DNA of 64,000 bases from Flaveria trinervia (lineage: Eukaryota > Streptophyta > Magnoliopsida > Asterales > Asteraceae): the NCBI GenBank assembly GCA_025506515.1, contig CM046443.1, forward strand, positions 94,700,666 through 94,764,665. The letters are read 5' to 3'. A program made the position numbers and the translations under genes. The notes under the pieces are model-generated. The model saw only the letters and a list, made by a program, of their open reading frames with translations. It did not search any database and had not been told where the DNA came from. How positions within the stretch are numbered: the stretch's first letter is position 1; every line of letters starts with the position of its first letter. Positions 1 to 10,391 of this stretch are shown here, piece after piece.

Positions 1-259
1 TTGAAACATGAGATTGGCTCAGTCGCACGACTGAACACTCAATCGTGCGATTGGATCAACCGCATGACTCAATCACACGACTGAACCATGCAAATGGTCC
101 AGTCGCCCGAATGAGAAACCTAAACCTATAAATACCATTTAATTCGTGGAAAAACGATACACTTTGAATATCTTGATACCAATCAAATAGGATTCCGCAC
201 TATTTGATTCGGTATACACGTAAATCTGTTAGTATTCGTCGAGTACACGATCCCTAACA
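1..259 (+). repeat. 5' LTR, 3' part only
   Basis: Matches the 3' LTR from position 13366 onward and ends in the same CCCTAACA. Relative to the 3' LTR it lacks 140 bases (equivalent of 13546-13685), with CC shared at both deletion edges. Bases 1-118 carry a cluster of inverted-repeat words built on CAGTCG and CGACTG. Confidence 0.88.
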
Positions 260-261
260 AG

Positions 262-273
262 TGGTATCAAAGC
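262..273 (+). other. Primer binding site, initiator-Met tRNA type
   Basis: TGGTATCAAAGC lies two bases after the LTR end; it differs by one base from TGGTATCAGAGC, the usual complement of the plant initiator methionine tRNA 3' end. Confidence 0.8.
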
Positions 274-480
274 TTTGGCTCTAGATTTACGTGTGATTCA
301 ATTGTTTTGATATAAAAATTGTGTTCTTACGCTCAAAAACACAATCTTTTGTGTCAAATCGGGTTTTAGACGTCTCCTGATCGTAAAGTTAAGTTTTTCC
401 GGCATACGGCAATTAGGGTTGGCAAAAGTTCGAGTTTTTGCGGTCAAACACCTTAAACCTAGAAATTTTTGAAATCCAGC

Positions 481-712
481 AGGTTCAGTCGCCCGATTGA
501 CTCAATCGCACGACTAAGGCCATACGCATTCCCCATACACACGATTGGACTCAGCCGCACTTTCATTCGTCCGACTGAGAAGCCTATTCGCATTGTTCAT
601 CCGCATTAGTTCATTCGGCCGACTGAGTCATCCGCATTTGTTCAGTCACACGATTGAACCATCCGCATAGTTCAATCGCCCGAATAGCCCAATCGCATAA
701 CTTCATTCGCAC
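481..712 (+). repeat. Array of CAGTCG/CGACTG words in the element leader
   Basis: Between primer site and gag the sequence is a run of 12-16-base degenerate words such as CAGTCGCCCGATTGACTC and TCATTCGGCCGACTGAG. Many units are near-palindromes with 6-7-base arms. The same words recur at 1-118, 8597-8880, 9239-9500, 13293-13490 and 55085-55395. Confidence 0.75.
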
Positions 713-750
713 TAATACAAAAGGTTGGTTTAAAGTTAAAGTTAATTGCA

Positions 751-1443
751 ATGGAAGACCAATACTCAGCCTTTACAGCAAGGAGAGACTCACGTATGCA
801 AAACTTACTGCTACTGGAGAATGAGGTGGGGAATCACAACAAACCCCCAAAGCTGATCACGTTAGACGAATATCCACAATGGAAACAATGTTTCAAGATC
901 TACTTAAACGGAGTAGATCCAAATCTGTGGGAGTCTATAGAGTCGGGATACAGCATGCCTGTAGGAGCTGATGGTGTCAAACTCACACTTGGTGGCATGA
1001 CTGACGAACAAAAGGTGAAATACAATGCAAAGAAGAAAGTCTATGCTTTGCTTACTCAGTCAATTCCGAAGGATATCTTTCATCAATTCTCGGAATATAC
1101 ACAAGCAAAGAAGCTCTGGGATGCATTGGAGAAACGGTATGACGAAAACGCATCATTGAAGGCCATAAAGGCTAATGCTTTAAAGAAGGAGTTTGACAAC
1201 TTCTCCTCGATGGGAAAAGAAATCCTAGATGATGTGATCGATAGATTCTACCACTTGATGAGTGAGATGCACACTCATGGAGTACCGACGTCTATGGAAG
1301 ACAAAGTGTCCAATTTTGCAGACGGGCTGTCGGAGAAATGGGTGAAGTTTGTCTCCAATCTCAGACGGAATGGCATGCTAACGATGTTAGATATAAATGA
1401 CTTCATTCTGAAACTGAGAGAAGAAGAACTGAGGATGAAGTAG
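751..1443 (+). pseudogene. gag: copia gag, N-terminal part
   Basis: 230-residue open frame starting at the first ATG after the leader. It resembles the copia-type gag polypeptide (UBN2/DUF4219-like): an N-terminal WKQCFKIYLNG segment, then a long helical region with AKKLWDALEKRY and SEMHTHGVP-like motifs. It would form the virus-like particle. The frame ends at TAG 1441-1443; recognisable gag sequence continues beyond it in other frames (to 3571), so the gene is broken. This is the best-preserved gag block. Confidence 0.8.
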
Positions 1444-2702
1444 AGAGCTCAAAAGTCTTCATACGATCAGAACCCAGCATTGTACAACGCGACTCCTCAA
1501 GCCAAGACATCTGGAGCACCCCTTCAGACAGCTTTTGTATCAAGCTCGTCTGGTCCCTCACCAGCCTCTACTTCAGGGTCAGAAATGTTAGGGTCGTCTG
1601 ATACCCCATATATTGCACCTGAAGCCAATGCAACGAAGCCGAAGACCGAGAACTTCAGCAATGTGACAGTTGAGGTAGCGAAAGAGCACATGGATCTCTT
1701 AGCTGCGGTCGTCCACTCCTATGATGGACTAATTGTTGGAAAGATTGGGAACTGCCACTGGTAGATGAGGACTATGAGCAGGTGGATGAGACAGAGCTGG
1801 AGAGGATGGACATAATGTGGGCCTAGCAAGTGCAGTCTGGAGAGCTAAGAAGATTGTTAAAAAGGCCGGACAAAATTTGATCACTACTAAGGACACTACC
1901 TTAGGCTTTGATAAATCCAAGGTAACCAGTTTCAACTACGGTAAGAAAGGGCACTTCAAAAAGGAGTGCGTGAAGCCAAAGAAGACTAGCAATGGGAATC
2001 CTTTCTCCTCCTTCAACCGTCAGAAGAAACCCACTAGCAGTCCTACTTCATCAAGCAAGGATCCCAAAGCCTTGACTGCTCATGATGATGAAGGACAGGA
2101 CTGGAGCTTTCGGTTTGTCTCACCGGGAGAATCTAATATCGCTAGTGTGGAGGATACAGATGATGATTCTGCCAGTGAAGGAGATATAGCAGTTGAACTT
2201 GCGATGTCAACATCAGAAGAAACTGCACTAGTGGTCACCTACCTGCCTGAAGAAGGGAGTACTATGACAACATCAGCATCACCAGCTCTAGAAACATCAG
2301 ACTCTGCATTGATGGTTGATTCCTCATAAACCGCTCAGGTAAGTACTACTGGCCAACTCTTTACTAATCATGCTTGTTCTGACAATAAATTTAGGGAAAG
2401 CATTGATTTAAAATTTTCTAGGTTATTAGATCATAATGATAACTTAGTAAAGGACCTAGAATTATACACTGAAGCTAATAGAGTTTTAAAACAAAATGAG
2501 TATAGTTACAAAGAAAAGATAGACCTTTTGAACAAACAGCTTATGGAAACAAAAGTTGTAGCCTTTAAACAAGCTAATGGCATTAGGTACTATCTAAACT
2601 CCCTAGAGGACACTAAGAAGCAAAAAGCAATTTTACATGTAGAAGTTAATTCCGTAAAACAAAAACTGCATAGTTGGACTAGTTCTTCACACATAGTCTA
2701 AA
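1444..2702 (+). pseudogene. gag: copia gag, middle part with lost zinc knuckle and coiled coil
   Basis: Three frame segments. 1480-1764 and 1817-2329 carry low-complexity Ser/Thr/Pro-rich sequence and a degenerate zinc knuckle near 1930-1974 in which the two first cysteines are replaced (SFNYGKKGHFKKEC). From about 2344 to 2702 a Lys/Glu/Leu-rich helix-forming stretch (LLDHNDNLVKDLELYTEANR and following) is readable without a stop although it has no ATG; it ends at TAA 2701. Such coiled coils are common in Sirevirus gag proteins. All segments are out of frame with each other. Confidence 0.65.
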
Positions 2703-2707
2703 ACTTA

Positions 2708-3571
2708 GTGAGAGAGAGAAACAACGGGGAGGGATTGGGTCATAAAGTGGTTCCACCACCACATGAGATCTTGATGAACACAAAATGTAAACCAATTAAT
2801 GATAATCCAATCAAGGATCATGTAGTATCTACTCCTCTTGTAAGTGATCCAGATTCCACATGTTCATCAAATGAATCTGGCACTAAGCAAAACGAGGCCA
2901 CTTCTAAAGCATAATGTAAAATGCCTTGTATTAATCTGGACAAAGAATTTGAAAAGGTTAGTATGAAGTCTGGTTCAACAAATGTCAAATCTAAACCTAA
3001 AAGGACAAATAATTTTAACCAATCACGTGCTTCATGTCAAAGTCCAGTAAATAGAAAAGAAAAGGATGTTAAAAATGTTAAAGCAATTAACTCTGTTAAA
3101 CAAGACAAAACATCTAAACAAGGAGAGTCGAAACCCAAACAAAGTAAGGTCACTCGGGTGTCACATACATCTCCACAGAAACAGTTAAATCGTAAAGTCG
3201 AAAGCAGAGCTTGCTACAGTTGTGGAGAGTATGGACACATTGCGTCGCATTGTCCTTACTATCAGACACCGAGGAGGAAAGTTGAACTCCCTGAACAAAA
3301 ACCTAGTTCTTTTAAGAGAAACTCAGTGATGCCACCTAAAAGAGATAGTGAACCGAAAATTCAACACATTAGCCAGTCGTCTGTTTATCATAAACAGGCC
3401 TTACACAAAGCTGGCTTATGGAAGGAGAAATCAACCTTATTGTCTGATAATGAGAACAAGAAGACATTTGAGCTTCCCTCACCCTCGAATGGTCAATGGG
3501 TAACATTTATGATGTGTGATGCCTCTGGGAAACCCAAGCCAGTGAAGGCTTGGGTCCCTAACCTGAACTAA
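2708..3571 (+). pseudogene. gag: copia gag, C-terminal part with intact CCHC knuckle
   Basis: Two frames (2708-2914, 2921-3571). The second is basic and contains a canonical zinc knuckle CYSCGEYGHIASHC at about 3212-3253, the nucleic-acid-binding motif of nucleocapsid. A second knuckle in the same gag as the degenerate one near 1930 is noteworthy. The frame closes at 3569-3571 just before the protease block. Confidence 0.75.
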
Positions 3572-3587
3572 TGTTTTCAAATTAAAT

Positions 3588-4094
3588 GTGCAGGGTGTTC
3601 GATATAGTGCTGAAACCAACACGTGGATCATAGACAGCAGAGCATCCAGGCACATGATAGGGAACAGGGATCTCTTATCAAACGTCAAACAGATAAAAGG
3701 AGGTCACATTTTGTTTGCTGGAAACAAAGGTGGGTACATCACAGCTCAAGGGGAAGTAGGTAATCAGAAAGTGAAGTTTGACAAGGTAAACTACGTTCAA
3801 CAACTTCAGAATAACTTGCTTTCTGCTTCTCAAATTTGTGATAAAGACTTTAAGGTAGTGTTTGACAACAAGAAGTGCTTTGTCCTAAAGAAGGACTACG
3901 TCATCCCGGAGGATAAAGTATTAATGTCTGCCTCAAGATATAATGACCTTTATGTCTTGGATCTATCGAAGGCCTCCACAACGGATCATGAAGTTCAGTG
4001 CTTCTTGTCAAAAGCTACTGAGAAAGAATCCATCTCCTGGCATAGGAGTATGGGACATTTAATCAAGGAAGATGAATCATTTGATCCAGAATGA
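3588..4094 (+). pseudogene. pol: copia protease and pre-integrase domain
   Basis: Aspartic protease of retrotransposon type. The conserved WIxDSGAS motif reads WIIDSRASRHM at about 3628-3660: the glycine of the catalytic Asp-Ser-Gly triad is Arg, so the protease should be inactive. Downstream NNLLSASQICD and SWHRSMGHL correspond to the GAG-pre-integrase HRRLGH motif (second residues altered). The frame is lost at about 4060, after which the integrase continues in another frame from 4072. Confidence 0.8.
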
Positions 4095-4911
4095 TCTAGT
4101 GAGAGGAGTTAACGTCAAAAACTTCCAACTTCCAGATTTCTGTGTTGCGTGCAAGAAGGACAAACAGATGAAGAAGTCTCATAAGGAAAAGAATGTTCAC
4201 TCTATCAAACTTCCTTTTGAACTTCTTCACATAGATCTGTTTGGTCTAGTTAATACAAGAAGCATTGCAAGCGACTTGTACTGCTATGTAGTTACTGATG
4301 ACTACTCAAGATTCACTTGGGTGATGTTTCTGAAATCCAAATCAGAAGCATTTGAGTCATTCAAAGAGTTAGTAACTACTCTTGAGTCCCTATACAAGTT
4401 GAAGGTACATTAAGTGCGCTCAGACAACGGAATCGAGTTCAAGAATCAATGGATGGAGGCTTACTGCAAGGAAAAGGGAATTGTGCATTAGTTCACTTCT
4501 GCCTACACTCCTCAGATGAACGGCGTTGCTGAAAGGAAGAATCGCAGCTTGATAGAGACGGCACGGACAATGCTAGCAGACTCAAAACTGCCTATCCAAT
4601 TCTGCAATGAAGCAATTGCAAATGCATGTTATACACTAAATAGAGTTTTGGTTGTCAAACGCCATAGGAAAACGTGCTACGAGCTACTACAACGACGTAA
4701 ACCAAATCAAGAGTATCTCGACCCGTTTGGTGCTCCGTGCACCCTACTGAAGAAGACTCAGGAAGGAAAATTCAGCGAGAAAGTTGATAAAGGTATCTTT
4801 CTAGGATACAACATACCGAACAAGAGGGTCTACAACAACTCAGCGGGTCAGGTAGAAGTATGGTGTAATGTTAATGTTCAGATATACACCACACCACCTG
4901 CTGGAAAATGA
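4072..4911 (+). pseudogene. pol: copia integrase
   Basis: DDE integrase. The HH-CC zinc-binding end (CVACKKDKQ) is at 4141-4170; the first catalytic Asp is in LLHIDLFG (~4225), the second in RSDNGIEF (~4417), the Glu in MNGVAERKNR (~4525). Two stop codons, TAA at 4411-4413 and TAG at 4489-4491, interrupt it between the first Asp and the Glu. The C-terminal part (VDKGIFLGYN, ~4780) reaches TGA at 4909. Confidence 0.85.
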
Positions 4912-4914
4912 CCC

Positions 4915-5301
4915 GCCTTCTTTTTCGACTATGATGGATTCTTCAAGTCCTTCAACATACCACTCTCCAATCCTGATGATGAGTTAGCTACAACGATGAT
5001 TTATGATGTTCTAAACACACCAGCTCAGGAATCTACATCATCTGGCCTACAAGGCGATTCATCTACCAACTCAAGGGGAGCACTTGCAGATAGTGACTCT
5101 TCCTCTGATGAAGAAGCTGTGAAGACTGATCAGAACAATCAGGAGCAACAGGTTTCCCCTACCGATAGTCCACAAGCATCTGACATTGATGCCTCTGCAT
5201 CTTCGAAACCTCAGACTCCTACTGCCTCAGATACTGAACCAAATGTTTATAATCTTGATTCTGAGGTAGTTGTTCCAACCACTTCTGGTTCATGACTAAA
5301 T
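4915..5301 (+). pseudogene. pol: pol linker between integrase and reverse transcriptase
   Basis: Acidic Ser/Asp/Thr-rich linker (open frame 4996-5295, ended by TGA 5293-5295), typical of the low-complexity tether between copia integrase and reverse transcriptase. No domain is visible. Confidence 0.55.
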
Positions 5302-6159
5302 GTGTATCATCCTTTGGATAATGTCATTGGAGATGTGAGATCAGGAGTGCAGACCAGAAATCAGTTGTATTCAGCTGATTATGCCTCAGTGATGGAAAAG
5401 GGTTACATTCATGATGGTGCATATCGTTGCTTTGTGTCTCAGTTTGAGACAAAGTATGTTAGTGAAGCCCTGAATGATGAGGCATGGGTGAGTGCCATGC
5501 AAGAAGAACTTCTTCAATTCAAGAAGTTAGGTGTATGGACTCTGGTGGATAGACCTAAAGGTGTTAAGGTCATTGGCACAAAATGGGTCTTGAAATGCAA
5601 GAAAGATGATCAAGGTGTGATCATCCGAAACAAGGATCGACTTGTTCTCCAAGGATTTCGACAAGTCGAGGGCATTGACTACAATGAAGTGTTTGCACCC
5701 GTGGAAAGAATGGAAGCAATCCGCATCTTCCTTGCCTATGCATCTTATATGAAGATTAAAGTTTATCAACTTGATGTTAAGAGTGCATTCCTTCATGGTG
5801 AAATCAGAGAGATAGTGTACGTTAGTCAACCCGAGGGATTTGAGGATCCATATCATCAAAACAGAGTTTACAAACTCGACAAGGCTCTATATGGGCTTCA
5901 TCAAGCTCCCAAAGCCTGGTATGAGAAACTCTCGACTCACCTTGTGAAACACGGTTTTTGCAGAGGTGTCATTGATTGTACACTGTTCATAAAAGAAAAA
6001 GATGGAGATTTACTGCTTGTTCAAATCTATGTCGATGACATAATCTTCGGTTCAAAGAACAAAGATCTATGTAAAGAGTTTGAAGCAGTAATGAAGGCTG
6101 AGTTTGAGATGAGTGCCATAGGAGAGATGAAATTCTTTCTCGGGTTACAGGTAGATTAG
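5302..6159 (+). pseudogene. pol: copia reverse transcriptase
   Basis: 285-residue open frame with the RVT_2 landmarks in order: WVSAMQEEL, VIGTKWVLKCK, RLVLQGFRQ, VYQLDVKSAFLHGE, ALYGLHQAPKAWY and the catalytic YVDDIIFG at about 6030-6053. The catalytic core is intact although the frame stops at 6157-6159 (TAG) before RNase H. This is the best-preserved pol domain and the best region for lineage placement. Confidence 0.9.
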
Positions 6160-6322
6160 ACACCAAAAGGGACTTTCCTACATCAAACCAAGTATGTAGG
6201 AGATATCCTCAGTCGGTTTGACATGGAGAATGCTTCCGCAGCTGGGACTCCACTGGCTACAAACCACACTTGTAGCACCCGACGAGAATGGTGATCTGGT
6301 CGACGCCACTATGTACTGAGGT

Positions 6323-7000
6323 ATGATTGGATCTCTCATGTACCTCACTGCCTCAAGACCTGATATCATGTACGCGACGTGCTTATGTTCAAGATATCAG
6401 GCAAAGCCAAAAGTTAACCATCTGATAGGGGTCAAAAGGATCTTTCAGTATCTGAAGGGTACTCCAACACTTGGGTTGTGGTATCCTCATGATGATGACT
6501 TCGAGCTGACAGTGTATAGTGACTCGGATTACGGTGGCTGCAAGATGAACTACAAGTCTACATCAGCGGGATGTCAATTCTTTGGGAGGAGATTAGTGAC
6601 AAGGCAGTGTAAGAAGCAAACCTCGTTTGGTTTGTCAACCTGTGAAGCCGAATATATTGTTGCTGCAAGTTGTTGTTCACAAATCATATGGATTCAACAG
6701 CAAATGCGAGACTACGGTTTGAAATTCTCTTCTACTCCTATTTTTGTTGATAACTCTACTGCGATTGCAGTAACTAAAAATCCAGTCCAACATCCTAAGA
6801 CCAAACACATTGGTATAAAATATCACTTTATACGTGACTGCTTTGAAAAGAACTTAATCGATGTGATTAAAATAAATACTAATTTTCAACACGCTGACCT
6901 CTATACAAAGGCTTTTGATAAACCGTATTTTCTATATCTGTTAGAGGTAAATGGCGTTAAAAAGAAAAGTGATGTAATTACCGATGATGATCATGTGTAG
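6323..7000 (+). pseudogene. pol: copia RNase H and pol C-terminus
   Basis: Continues the reverse transcriptase after a ~160-base gap with frame changes. IGSLMYLTASRPDIMYA opens the connection domain; VYSDSDYGG, STCEAEYIVAA and FVDNSTAIA carry the Asp, Glu and Asp of RNase HI; HPKTKHIGIKYHFIRDC is the usual copia C-terminal block. The frame ends at TAG 6998-7000. Confidence 0.88.
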
Positions 7001-7695
7001 TCCGATGAGTCTTGTCCATTTTTAATTTTTATTATCTTTATTTATTTGTTTAATTTTTTAAGTAGTTTAATTACATTAATGTTATTCGGTCTCCTATTAA
7101 AATCCTAAAAAGCGTAAATCGGTTAGGTCTTAAAATTTTAGGGGGAGAATAGGTCAGTTAGTAACATTAACAAAAAACGAGGGAGAATGAGAGGCTGGCT
7201 AATAGAAAGTAGATCGTATCTATGATACTGATTCAATGACTTTGGAAAATGATAGTACACAGGTACAAATCACTTGAGACTTTAAAAGATTAAATAAAAT
7301 AAGATGCGAAGTTTAAAATATAAGTCCGTGTAGTCTGAGCAATATAAAAGGAAAAATGATAGTAAAACTATCTACTAGTAAGGTAACACAAAGAAAGTAG
7401 ACCTAGAGGTTGTTAGACCATAGATGATTTGTCGGTAGATTCAACATGATAGATGATTAGACCTTATTGGTGATCTCAAGAACAAACTAAGTTGTTCAAC
7501 AAGCTGTGGGTTAACATCTTATCCCTGGTTAACACAATCAACAAATTCCAATAAGGGGTGAAGAGCAGAATAAACGCCACAAATGTGTGCGTAAGACCAA
7601 AATATGAGCAAAAGCAATCAAACTAATAACTTATGTTGTTGGTGAGAACTATGCAAAAAGATGAAAAATGCTCAAACAAGAAGATAGGTTATATG

Positions 7696-7802
7696 CCTCT
7701 CTGCTGTGCGGTGGCACTGACCTGAGGATAAGCATAACCTATATATTCTAGACTTCATTGTTGTTTGCCACCTCTCTGTTGTGCGGTGGCACTGACCTGA
7801 GG
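7696..7802 (+). repeat. 32-base direct repeat, two copies 75 bases apart
   Basis: CCTCTCTGCTGTGCGGTGGC followed by ACTGACCTGAGG occurs at 7696-7727 and again at 7771-7802 with one base different (C to T in CTGCTG). Confidence 0.85.
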
Positions 7803-8388
7803 CTTGGCTTCTCTCTGAAAGTTCTAAGAATAGTTTCTTCTTGAAAATTACCCTGAGACCGCTCACAAATCTCCTGAGAAATGTCGATTACCATATAAGT
7901 GTGGGATCCACAAATGCCTGTTGAAATAATCAAACCTAAACTATCACCAATCTGTGTCAAAAGTCTGTGTATGGATTTAAGAGGACCAGTATACTGACAA
8001 TCATCATGGCTGTAATTCTTGAAAGTCCAAATCAAGGTGGGATCTAATAGTACTAGTATGATTTCCTAAACTTGCTAACGAGTCTAGATGAAAAACAAGA
8101 ATTGAGCATCAAAAGGTGTTGATAACAAGTCCCAAATGATTTGACTTGCCTGTATGATTCCAAGTTGAATTGGTCCAGTTATGGTCAAAAGTAATTGAAG
8201 CTGCCTATTCCGGAACTGAATCCATTAGATTTCTATCTTAGGATTTATACCTCACACAAAAAGTCAAAAACAAGTTTAGTTTTGTATTTCAGTTTAAGTC
8301 TTGTATTTTGTTTCAATTTAGTTAATTCAGTTTGTTTGATATCGGACTACGTCATGAAATTCAGTAAGGGAGTTAATCATCTAAAAGG

Positions 8389-8525
8389 GTCACGTCTGAG
8401 GTGATCACACGTGCTTTTCAACTGTAAAACCAGTCACGTCTGAGGTGACAAATTTTGTCTAAAAGGATCACGTTTGAGCTGGTCAAAAGTTTTTCAAGTT
8501 AAAATGATCATGTCTGAGATGATCA
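8389..8525 (+). repeat. Four copies of a TCACGTCTGAGGTGATCA-like word
   Basis: Copies near 8389, 8432, 8466 and 8506, spaced ~35-45 bases. The word is partly palindromic (TGATCA or GTCAC at the edges) and contains the ACGT core recognised by plant bZIP factors in the first three. Confidence 0.65.
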
Positions 8526-8596
8526 AATGCACATAAAGTTTAATCAAAAGTTAAAAAGGGTTAAGTGAGAAATGATCATAAAGTCAAAATCAAGAG

Positions 8597-9500
8597 TATG
8601 CTCCAATCGCACGACTGGACCATGAGTGTGGACCTACTGTGCGAATGGACCATACTCATGCACTAAACAGCCGAATGGCACATGAGTATGGACCATTCAC
8701 CCGAATGGCTTATCAAAATGATCCATTCGATCGAATGAAAGTGTGCGAATGAGTCAATCGCCCGACTGAAGTCCAGTTGGCCGACTGAATGTAATCGACT
8801 GAGCCAATCTCACGACTGAGGTCCATTCGCCCGAATGAACCGAGCGAATGGGTCATGTTGGCCGATTGAAATCAAATTCAGTATAAATAGGGCCACAGTC
8901 GATTGCATTCGACTCATCACCCCCTAATCGCCCTCATATCGCACAGACAACCGTTACCCTGTCAAAATTTCATTAGACCAAAATTTCTTACTCCTATTGA
9001 TATACTGACAATCGTGGTTTGTTATACAGGTACAATGTGATGATATCTCACTGAAATCTGATGAAATGGTGCGCTAATTTTAAGAATTGGACCAAACAAG
9101 AACCGAACCGTTTAATGGACTAATAACCTAACTAAACTGAGCAAAATGTTGAAAATAAAGTTATTAGGTTATTAGTTAAGTGATTGAGAGTCTAAAGAAC
9201 CATTACACGAAGTTTAATTTCAGAATTGGTTGAAAACAAATCTCAATCGACCGAACAGTGTCATGCGACTGGACACCAGGATGAACTCCAATAGCACGAT
9301 TGAGCTGGTCGAATGGCTCAATCGGCCGAATGTACCATACGTATGAGCTCAATTGGACGACTGAACCAATCGTAGGCTCAGTCAACCAATTGAACTCAGT
9401 CGCATACTCAGTCACCCGACTGTATCCAGTCACATGCCAAGTCAACCGACTGAACACAGTCGCATGGTTCAGTCGCATGGTTCAGTCGCATGAGTGAACC
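8597..9500 (+). repeat. CAGTCG/CGACTG word arrays flanking the spacer end
   Basis: Two clusters (8597-8880 and 9239-9500) of words such as CAATCGCACGACTGGACC, GTGCGAATGGACC and CAGTCGCATACTCAGTCACC. Between them (8881-9238) lies unremarkable AT-rich DNA. Confidence 0.75.
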
Positions 9501-9581
9501 AGAATGAATTCAACCAAGTTAATTTGAACTGATTTATGTCGTGTGGTTAGCTAATGTTTATGTGTTTTGTGGTACAGATTG

Positions 9582-10391
9582 ATGGCAGAGAAGTGGTCCA
9601 TCAACCCCAAGCACAACATCTGTGCTCACTTGGACTCCACAACTCGGAATGGTGCCGAGTTTGCAGGGATCATCTCTTTCCTCAAGCGATCAAGGATCCA
9701 CAAGGAGATATCTACACCATGCACCCCTTACAGGTCTATACAACAGGCCTTTTGGGAGAATGCATCTGTTGACAAATCACGTGAGCCGTAATGCATAAGG
9801 AGTTCTATCTTTGGTTTGGACATAGAGATCACAGCTAAAGACATCCAGCGTGTACTTGGGTTGGGAGATGATACAGACCATCCCACCAGACTTCACCCAC
9901 TGACGGTGAGAGGGTGCTTCATGAGGATGAAGTACGCTGGGAATATAAACGCAGGGGTGCTCAACAAGAGCAACATGTGTCCCTTGTACAAGTACTTTGC
10001 ACATGTCATCCTCAAGTGCCTAGCATCGCGAAGGGGTGGGTTCGATGACCTATCAAACCAGATTCAAAATGCCTATGTGGCACTGGTGCTGAACCACCCT
10101 TTCAGCTTTTCTAGCATGATCTTCTCCTACCTAATAGAGAACTTGGAGGTGAAGGGCAAAGAGGGTTTCTACATGTACCCTAGGTTCTTACAGATGATAT
10201 TTGATGAGAAGCTGCCCACACTACCAAAGGAGAGCCACGACGTCGTGGCATTAGAGATTATGGATGATACGACGCTGGGTTGTATGAAGGTATACCGGGG
10301 AAAGCAAGTCAAGCCCCCCGTAAAGAGACTTATAGGCCATCTCGCCAAGGTGGACTACGTGGCGCAGGGAGGCGTAAATGGCATCACGTAG
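9582..10391 (+). pseudogene. Envelope-like / extra ORF of Sirevirus-type element, N-terminal domain
   Basis: ATG at 9582 opens MAEKWSINPKHNICAHLDS, followed by GAEFAGIISFLKRS and AFWENASVD; after stops near 9789-9794 the same protein continues from about 9800 through 10391 (RVLGLGDDTDHP, CPLYKYFAHVILKCL, MYPRFLQMIF). I recognise this pattern (KHN..A.L, EF..I..FL.RS, FW..A.VD, MYPRFLQ) as a protein repeatedly found downstream of copia pol in Asteraceae genomes; its role is unknown and 'envelope-like' is only positional. A splice acceptor-like site sits right upstream, consistent with expression from a spliced transcript. One in-frame lesion at ~9790. Confidence 0.6.

Larger units (their letters stand above)
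7001..9581 (+). other. Non-coding spacer between pol and envelope-like region
   Basis: No protein-like frame. Contents: a 32-base direct repeat at 7696-7727 and 7771-7802; four copies of a TCACGTCTGAGGTGATCA-like word at 8389-8525; CAGTCG/CGACTG arrays at 8597-8880 and 9239-9500. Just before the envelope-like start there is a pyrimidine-poor but plausible splice acceptor, TGTGGTACAG at 9568-9577. Long spacers of this kind before env-like frames occur in Sireviruses. Confidence 0.6.

Noticed and set aside
1..118. CRISPR-like array of short repeats
   Set aside because: Words are degenerate, without uniform spacers, inside an LTR of a plant retrotransposon.
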